From: Pseudomonadota bacterium
Lineage (GTDB): Bacteria; SZUA-182; DTGQ01
Direction: 5' to 3'
Assembly: GCA_030605265.1 (NCBI GenBank)
Contig: JAUWIR010000176.1
Coordinates: 1 to 8,077 of the forward strand
DNA length: 8,077 nt
A program made the position numbers and the translations under genes. The notes below the pieces were generated by a model, which was given only the letters and a program-made list of their open reading frames with translations, was not told the origin of the DNA and ran no database searches. Positions within the stretch are counted from its first letter, which is position 1, and the number at the start of each line of letters is the position of its first letter. Positions 1 to 3,947 of this stretch are shown here, piece by piece.

Positions 1-178
1 TAGGACTGCGGTTGAGTGGACGAATGAATTTTAAATTGTTTTTTAGAATTTCAGCCATCCCGCAAAATAGGGGCTGACCAAATGCACTATTTCTAATGAG
101 GGATTTCAGTAAATTTGATGATCTCTGATTTGCAATAACAATGAGATTGATTACTGCCCCAAATGAGCAGTTATTTCT

Positions 179-201
179 TATGTATCAGGATATTATACAT
201 A
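179..201. repeat. Inverted repeat, 7-bp arms
   Basis: TATGTAT (179-185) and ATACATA (195-201) are perfect inverted arms around a 9-bp spacer. The arms are AT-rich, so a stable RNA hairpin is unlikely. The geometry is closer to a dimeric regulator site for a gene lying outside the left edge. No partner protein is identified. Confidence 0.35.
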
Positions 202-211
202 GGACAATTGA

Positions 212-246
212 CGGCAAGGAATTTTCACCCCATTAAAGTCTTGCCG
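212..246. repeat. Inverted repeat CGGCAAG / CTTGCCG
   Basis: Perfect 7-bp arms at 212-218 and 240-246 are separated by 21 bp. The arms contain the same GGCAA/TTGCC core that is concentrated in the divergent promoter region at 3488-3916. No T tract follows on either strand, so it is not a standard intrinsic terminator. It may be a transcript-end structure or a regulator site. Confidence 0.35.
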
Positions 247-483
247 GATTGAATAGTCTTATGGCTGCTTCCCATCTCGATTAGGGGATAATACACAATA
301 TGGGAGTGCTTGGTGAAAAGATTGGAGAAGTAAAGAGAGGGAGGAAGGAAAAATTCAGTCTGCCTAACCTCCCCCATTAAATTCCGTCCTAAAAAAACAA
401 TAAATTTCTTAAATATTTACAATTAGTGCAAGTAGTCATACGAAAACCTTGACCCTCAAAGGAGGAACTTTACCCCTTTACTC

Positions 484-1731
484 TTATACCCATCCACGCA
501 ATCTACAGGCCTCTGCCACTCTAGCCACAGACACCAGATAGGCAGCCTGTCGCATATTAATTTTTTCCTGTTGGCTCATATCATAAACTTTGTGGAAGGC
601 ATGGGTCATTTTAATGTCAAGTTTATTGTAAATCTCCTCTAATTCCCAATAATAGTTGTAAGTGTTTTGGACCTGTTCAAAATAGGAAACAGTAACTCCG
701 CCGGCGTTGGCCAAAAAATCAGGTATTACAAAAACATTATTTTGCTGAAGGATGTCGTCTGCCTCAGGTGTACAGGGGCCGTTGGCCAGCTCACAGGAAA
801 TTTTACATTTAATATTATCCGCATTTCGTTCAGTGATAACCTGTTCCAGGGCTGAAGGAAAAAGGACAGTAACCTCTAACTCCAGCAGCTCTTCATTAGT
901 GATTTCATCCGCCTCGGGGAACCCTTGGAGAGTGCCGGTTTGCTGCTTGTACTTTACCAAGGACTCCGGGTCAATTCCCTTTTCACAGTAAATCCCACCC
1001 TTGGAGTCTGAAGCTGCTACCAGTTTAAGGCCGAGTATTTTATTGCCAAGGAGCGCAGCATGTTGACCGGCATTTCCGAACCCCTGAATAGCCATGGTTT
1101 GACCGTTAAGATCTATGTTTAATTTCTTGGCTGCTTCGCGGGTAACATAGATACCTCCGCGGGAGGTAGCATCACTGCGTCCGGCCGAACCCCCTATAGC
1201 CAAGGGTTTACCGGTGATGACACAGGGATGGTGTCTACCCAATATCGTCTCATATTCGTCCATCATCCAGGCCATTATCTGAGGTGTGGTATAAACATCC
1301 GGAGCAGGTACGTCCTGGGCAACGCCAATATTTTGCCAGATAGCTCGAATATATGCTCTGGCAAGGCGCTCTTTCTCGGTTTCAGAAAGTTCTTTCGGAT
1401 TACAGGTAATGCCTCCTTTGCCTCCTCCCAGGGGAAGGTCAACAACCGATGTCTTCCAACTCATCCAGGCAGCCAGGGCACGAACAGTATCAATAGTTGC
1501 ATCCGGGTGCCACCGCAGCCCTCCCTTGGCAGGACCACGGGCTGTATTATACTGGACCCGATAGCCGTGAAATATCTTGCTGGAACCATCATCCATCTTA
1601 ATTGAAAGAATTACTCTTATTTCCTTCATGGGCCAACGTAAAAATTCATGGATGGCCGCCTCAAGTCCTAATTTTTCAGCAGCAGTATCTAATTGCTGTT
1701 GTGCCATCAAAAACGGATTATTATTTGACAT
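484..1731 (-). CDS. gdhA: Glutamate dehydrogenase (NAD(P)-dependent, hexameric type)
   Basis: This cytoplasmic enzyme interconverts glutamate with 2-oxoglutarate and ammonium. At 415 residues it has the usual length of the roughly 410-450 residue bacterial/archaeal family. Visible landmarks are GPAKGGLRWHPD (residues 66-77), SWKTSVVDLPLGGGKGG (91-107) with the family's substrate and catalytic lysines at about K69, K93 and K105, and APDV (143-146) with the catalytic aspartate near D145. The Rossmann dinucleotide loop GFGNAG is at 217-222, ANGPCTPEAD at 316-325, and DFLANAGGVTVSYFEQVQN at 338-356. Small departures from the common family wording are an alanine in GFGNAG, where valine is frequent, and YTT after APDV, where NTN is frequent. 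Neither removes a known catalytic residue. The ATG is chosen because TAAGGAGGG lies 5 bp upstream. It follows the glutamate synthase gene by 59 bp on the same strand and probably shares its transcript. NAD versus NADP preference cannot be read with certainty. Confidence 0.96.
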   Translation of the reverse strand: MSNNNPFLMAQQQLDTAAEKLGLEAAIHEFLRWPMKEIRVILSIKMDDGSSKIFHGYRVQYNTARGPAKGGLRWHPDATIDTVRALAAWMSWKTSVVDLPLGGGKGGITCNPKELSETEKERLARAYIRAIWQNIGVAQDVPAPDVYTTPQIMAWMMDEYETILGRHHPCVITGKPLAIGGSAGRSDATSRGGIYVTREAAKKLNIDLNGQTMAIQGFGNAGQHAALLGNKILGLKLVAASDSKGGIYCEKGIDPESLVKYKQQTGTLQGFPEADEITNEELLELEVTVLFPSALEQVITERNADNIKCKISCELANGPCTPEADDILQQNNVFVIPDFLANAGGVTVSYFEQVQNTYNYYWELEEIYNKLDIKMTHAFHKVYDMSQQEKINMRQAAYLVSVARVAEACRLRGWV

Positions 1732-1736
1732 GCATA

Positions 1737-1745
1737 CCCTCCTTA
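1737..1745 (-). promoter_or_regulatory. Ribosome binding site of gdhA
   Basis: On the minus strand TAAGGAGGG sits 5 bp before the ATG at 1731. It is near-perfect complementarity to the 16S rRNA 3' end. It fixes the start at 1731 and rules out the overlapping out-of-frame ATG four bases upstream. Confidence 0.85.
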
Positions 1746-1790
1746 GATATTTAATTTTTATAATGATGAAAGAGTAACCCTTTAAATTGT

Positions 1791-2771
1791 TTATCCTAAT
1801 ATCTTGTCAACTTCTTCCTGATCGGCGTCCATAACATATTTAATGCCTGACATTTCCGCAGTCTCTCTGGTCAAGGCGCATATATCATTACGATCAATAT
1901 GTTTAAGAGCAAATTTACGTTCACCGGCCATGAGTTGTTGGAGCCCTTGGGTAAGACGGTCAATATAAGTATAAATGCCAATCGCCCCCGGAGGAATCAG
2001 CTTAAAATCTTTGCCGTATTTTTCCTTCAATTTCGGGGCAGTAATAAAGAGGTCCTCTACATCAATCCAATTTCCTTTTTTAACAATCGAATTCTTCTGT
2101 TTGGACTCCTCATCAAAATAATGCATCACTGTGCCGTCTTTTTCAATATCTTTTTCCATCTTCTTTTTCAGCATATTAGCCTGGGTATTGCCCACCATGG
2201 CGGCAGTCATGATGGAGCGGCCCATACAGGCAGCCTTAATATATGGGGCTCCAAGGGCAAAGGCTTTAAAAATGTGGTCTTCTAAAGAAATACCGCCGGC
2301 CATGGCGCAATCAGGGACAAATTTTCCCTGCTCATGCAGTCTTTTTAGGTAGTTATAAAGAAGGCATTCAAGCTGAACAGTCGGTATGCCCCACTCATTC
2401 ATCATCCGCCACGGGCTCATTCCGGTGCCGCCACCGGCGCCGTCTACAGTCAAAAGATCAATTTTGGCCTCGGAAGCAAACTTCACTGCTCTGGCCAGAT
2501 CAGCAGGCCTATAGGCCCCTGTCTTCAAAGTGACGTACTTGGCGCCAACCTTACGCAGATGATCCACCATCTGATAAAAAGCATCTTCATCTACCATACC
2601 TAATCGGGAATGACGCTCGAACTCTTTAAAGTCACCATCCTTAAAGGCCTTTTGAATAACAGGGTCTGTCGGGTCAGGCAGCACAATATAACCACGTTTT
2701 TTTAATTCAAGGGCTTTTTTAAGGTCAGGAATTTTCACTTCACCGCCGATATTTTGGCCCCTTGTCCCCAT
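1791..2771 (-). CDS. Glutamate synthase, C-terminal fragment (FMN/2-oxoglutarate barrel)
   Basis: This 326-codon frame's formal ATG at 2771 overlaps the middle fragment by 37 bp, and the first six residues are out-of-frame readings of the WGQGAK codons. True family sequence starts at NIGGEVKI. It includes KKRGYIVLPDPTDP, FERHSRLGMV, the LLTVDGAGGGTGMSPWR substrate/flavin loop, CAMAGGISLEDHIFKAFALGA and KAACMGRSIMTAAMVG. The latter is where large GltB proteins carry 3Fe-4S cysteines that are missing here, as is normal for the stand-alone family. Residues 7-326 equal about 224-543 of the reconstructed protein. The stop at 1791 is 59 bp before gdhA. Confidence 0.85.
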   Translation of the reverse strand: MGTRGQNIGGEVKIPDLKKALELKKRGYIVLPDPTDPVIQKAFKDGDFKEFERHSRLGMVDEDAFYQMVDHLRKVGAKYVTLKTGAYRPADLARAVKFASEAKIDLLTVDGAGGGTGMSPWRMMNEWGIPTVQLECLLYNYLKRLHEQGKFVPDCAMAGGISLEDHIFKAFALGAPYIKAACMGRSIMTAAMVGNTQANMLKKKMEKDIEKDGTVMHYFDEESKQKNSIVKKGNWIDVEDLFITAPKLKEKYGKDFKLIPPGAIGIYTYIDRLTQGLQQLMAGERKFALKHIDRNDICALTRETAEMSGIKYVMDADQEEVDKILG

Positions 2772-3331
2772 TTCAACTCGAAAATTTCTACACCAAGCTT
2801 CTCTATTACGTATTCCGGCACGCCAAGGCGGGTATCCTCCACATTGGCCTGAACTATGACCCCGCCGAATCCTTTATGCCATTTTTGGAATGTCTTGACG
2901 CGACGTTCCATCTCAGGTGAACGGACGATTCTGCCTTTTTTTATCTCGGCAGCCATGTCCATACCACATATGTTTTCACCGGCCACCACCATGATACCTG
3001 ATATAGCTGCGCCAATAGCCATACTTTCCCAGTGAACTCTGGCGATCTCGGTAGAGCCGACTGCACCGGTAAAGGCGGGAAAACGAAGTTTTATTTTATT
3101 TTTGGCCCCAATCTCTGCAGAAAGGTCCACAGCCGGAAAAGTAGCTTTGTCGGAATCCGCTTCAACACCCACGGCCCCAACGCAAGTCCCTTGGATATTG
3201 AAATGAGAAAAATCATTGGGATAGTCTTTCTCAGAACCTGCAATTACTTCGCCAAAGGGTTCAGGGTAAAGATTTTCTCTCCCCCTGAGGGCAGAGCGCC
3301 CCAATTTCACAAAGACCGGGACAGCCGTCAA
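2735..3331 (-). CDS. Glutamate synthase, middle fragment (first half of FMN barrel)
   Basis: This 198-codon frame has a formal ATG at 3331, but that codon lies out of frame inside the cysteine-cluster segment and has no good ribosome binding site, so it is not a natural start. Homology-like sequence begins at GRSALRGRENLYPEPFG (fragment residues 11-27) and runs through SEKDYPNDFSHFNI, the VQANVEDTRLG strand (160-170) and ELKWGQGAK (185-193). The last five residues before the stop are an artefact of reading past the second frameshift. Residues 12-193 correspond to about 42-223 of the reconstructed 543-residue protein. Confidence 0.75.
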   Translation of the reverse strand: MTAVPVFVKLGRSALRGRENLYPEPFGEVIAGSEKDYPNDFSHFNIQGTCVGAVGVEADSDKATFPAVDLSAEIGAKNKIKLRFPAFTGAVGSTEIARVHWESMAIGAAISGIMVVAGENICGMDMAAEIKKGRIVRSPEMERRVKTFQKWHKGFGGVIVQANVEDTRLGVPEYVIEKLGVEIFELKWGQGAKISAVK

Positions 3332-3422
3332 TACAGGTTACACAAAGACCGGAGGAGGGAGAAACTTTCACCCGGTTTTTGGTAAGGGTTGCCGGACTGG
3401 CATTAGGTTTACTTAAAGTCAT
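3261..3422 (-). CDS. Glutamate synthase, N-terminal fragment (Fe-S cysteine cluster)
   Basis: This is the 53-residue frame starting at the ATG at 3422, which is preceded by AGGAGGA with 5-bp spacing. It begins MTLSKPNAS and contains the cysteine set CVTCIDGCPGLCEIG at residues 27-41. Family members continue from CEIG into a SA-RGRE-LYP segment. Here the frame instead runs into unrelated residues after G41 and stops at 3261-3263. It is the true start of the glutamate synthase gene, cut off by the first frameshift. If the frameshift is real, only this short peptide is translated from the main ribosome binding site. Confidence 0.7.
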   Translation of the reverse strand: MTLSKPNASPATLTKNRVKVSPSSGLCVTCIDGCPGLCEIGALCPQGERKSLP

Positions 3423-3427
3423 TGTAT

Positions 3428-3434
3428 TCCTCCT
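3428..3434 (-). promoter_or_regulatory. Ribosome binding site of the glutamate synthase gene
   Basis: AGGAGGA on the minus strand is 5 bp from the ATG at 3422. It is the decisive evidence that the gene starts there, upstream of the frame containing most of the barrel, and so that the cysteine cluster belongs to this gene. Confidence 0.85.
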
Positions 3435-3496
3435 GTTGATAAATTTTAAACCAGTTAGAGAGCATTGAGTTAGTAATTGATTACTTTTTGCCGGGG

Positions 3497-3502
3497 ATTA
3501 TA
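3497..3502 (-). promoter_or_regulatory. Probable -10 element of the glutamate synthase-gdhA operon
   Basis: A perfect TATAAT reads on the minus strand, placing transcription start near 3490 and a leader of about 68 nt before the ATG at 3422. At 17-bp spacing the -35 position reads CTATAT, a poor match to TTGACA. The promoter may therefore be weak or activator-dependent. The palindrome at 3504-3517 fills the -10/-35 spacer. Confidence 0.45.
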
Positions 3503-3503
3503 T

Positions 3504-3517
3504 GGCAACCAATTGCC
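3504..3517. promoter_or_regulatory. Palindrome GGCAA-N4-TTGCC, candidate operator
   Basis: Perfect 5-bp inverted arms with spacer CCAA sit one base upstream of the TATAAT of the minus-strand operon, inside the spacer where a bound repressor would exclude RNA polymerase. A further TTGCC at 3488-3492 lies near the predicted start point. The 14-bp span with outer GG...CC equals the span of the methanogen NrpR operator GGAA-N6-TTCC, though the inner bases differ. With an nrpR-like gene in the window, NrpR is the natural candidate, by inference only. Confidence 0.45.
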
Positions 3518-3712
3518 TAATATAGCCGCATTGTGATAAATTAGCATTTCCCAGATTATGTGTCAAGAAAAATACATTTAGATTGGGTAAATTCAACGAA
3601 AATCGCTCAATCCTTACACCCGAGTCTTTTTTCTATAAGAGTACAGGAAACAATAGTAAGTTGAAAAGTTTAAGAGCCCAAAAATTTAAATAAAAAATGT
3701 TTAGATATATAA

Positions 3713-3724
3713 GGCAATTTTGCC
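3713..3724. repeat. Palindrome GGCAA-TT-TTGCC
   Basis: The same half-sites as at 3504-3517, with a 2-bp spacer, lie near the middle of the divergent region and roughly 200 bp from each predicted start point. The altered spacing would put the two half-sites in a different rotational relation. It may be a second or auxiliary site, or coincidence. Confidence 0.35.
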
Positions 3725-3786
3725 GAAATTGTACTTAAAAATTTGTATATTTTAGGCAAGTGTGTAATAATAAATTATAAATTGAT

Positions 3787-3823
3787 GAAGCAATCTTCGG
3801 GGAATTAGACCCCTGAAGAGATT
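3787..3823 (+). other. Stem-loop with alternative pairing
   Basis: TCTTCGGGG (3794-3802, counting from the TC) pairs with CCCC-T-GAAGA (3810-3819), with a 7-nt loop and one bulged T. CTTC (3795-3798) could instead pair with the upstream GAAG (3787-3790) around the 4-nt loop CAAT. A run of eight A follows at about 3825-3832 rather than T, so it is not a plus-strand intrinsic terminator. It lies upstream of the predicted promoter of the plus-strand gene, so it would be in a leader only if transcription started earlier. Confidence 0.35.
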
Positions 3824-3882
3824 AAAAAAAATATTTCAATGAGTTTAAATTATTAAGACCATAGAAATGAGGATTTCAAGTA

Positions 3883-3911
3883 TTGACGAAATTATTTGGA
3901 TGCAATAAAAT
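3883..3911 (+). promoter_or_regulatory. Sigma-70-type promoter of the PEP-synthase-like gene
   Basis: TTGACG (3883-3888) and TAAAAT (3906-3911) are separated by exactly 17 bp. Each differs from consensus by one base. Transcription would begin near 3918 and give a leader of about 30 nt before the ATG at 3948. A TTGCC half-site at 3912-3916 lies between the -10 and the start point. Confidence 0.65.
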
Positions 3912-3947
3912 TTGCCTTGATTAATAAATTATTGAGGAATAGTAAGC

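Larger units (their letters stand above)
1..483. other. Non-coding region downstream of gdh, no convincing gene
   Basis: No open frame here has both reasonable length and a ribosome binding site. Two short ATG frames (141-236, 31 codons; 300-380, 26 codons) lack good Shine-Dalgarno sequences and are not called. The stretch holds several inverted repeats (51-77, 179-201, 212-246). It also has a run of seven A on the plus strand near 391-398, which reads as a T tract on the minus strand about 90 bp beyond the gdh stop. No stable GC-rich stem precedes that T tract, so a terminator for the gdh operon is possible but not demonstrated. Confidence 0.6.
1791..3422 (-). pseudogene. Glutamate synthase FMN-domain protein (GltB2 type), split by two frameshifts
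   Basis: The three frames together encode a 543-residue stand-alone glutamate synthase domain 2 (archaeal-type GltB-like), an FMN enzyme that makes glutamate from 2-oxoglutarate with nitrogen delivered by partner subunits. The N-terminus has a cysteine cluster CVTCIDGCPGLC (C27, C30, C34, C38), typical of the [Fe-S]-bearing head of this family. The barrel follows, with VQANVEDTRLG, ELKWGQGAK, GGEVKI, VLPDPTDP, TVDGAGGGTGMSPWR and AGGISLEDH. The CxxxxCP 3Fe-4S motif of large bacterial GltB is absent, as expected for this type. One extra base in a four-C run at 3299-3302 and one missing base in a four-T run at 2752-2755 (plus-strand letters) break the frame. The shifts cancel, so start 3422 and stop 1791 are in phase. 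Both errors lie in homopolymers, so sequencing or assembly error is as likely as real inactivation. First gene of an operon with gdhA. Confidence 0.85.
3423..3947. promoter_or_regulatory. Divergent intergenic regulatory region
   Basis: These 525 bp separate the divergent start codons of the glutamate synthase operon and the PEP-synthase-like fusion. The region is strongly AT-rich and contains no open frame with a ribosome binding site. It holds a TATAAT for the minus-strand operon, a good sigma-70 promoter for the plus-strand gene, seven copies of the pentamer GGCAA or its complement TTGCC (3488, 3504, 3513, 3713, 3720, 3755, 3912), and a hairpin with a possible competing fold at 3787-3823. 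Its length is more than two promoters need, which suits multiple regulator sites. Confidence 0.65.

Noticed and set aside
141..236. 31-codon plus-strand open frame in the left intergenic region
   Set aside because: No ribosome binding site, it contains two inverted repeats, and it has no recognisable protein features.
300..380. 26-codon plus-strand open frame
   Set aside because: Lysine/arginine-rich short frame with only a weak GGGGA upstream and no recognised family. Not enough to call a gene.
390..420. Intrinsic terminator of the gdhA operon
   Set aside because: A T tract is present on the minus strand, but the preceding inverted repeat (TAAAT/ATTTA) is 5 bp of A and T only.
2745..3305. 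Programmed ribosomal frameshifting as the reason for the split glutamate synthase gene
   Set aside because: The first site (GGG-G) could allow a +1 slip. The second would need a -1 slip of the Lys tRNA from AAA to CAA with no slippery heptamer, and two opposite programmed shifts in one gene would be extraordinary. Homopolymer indels explain both sites more simply.
3503..3517. Sigma-54 promoter (TGGCA...TTGC)
   Set aside because: The GG and GC elements are separated by 9 bp instead of the required 10, the sequence is symmetrical, and a TATAAT lies beside it on the other strand. A palindromic operator fits better.
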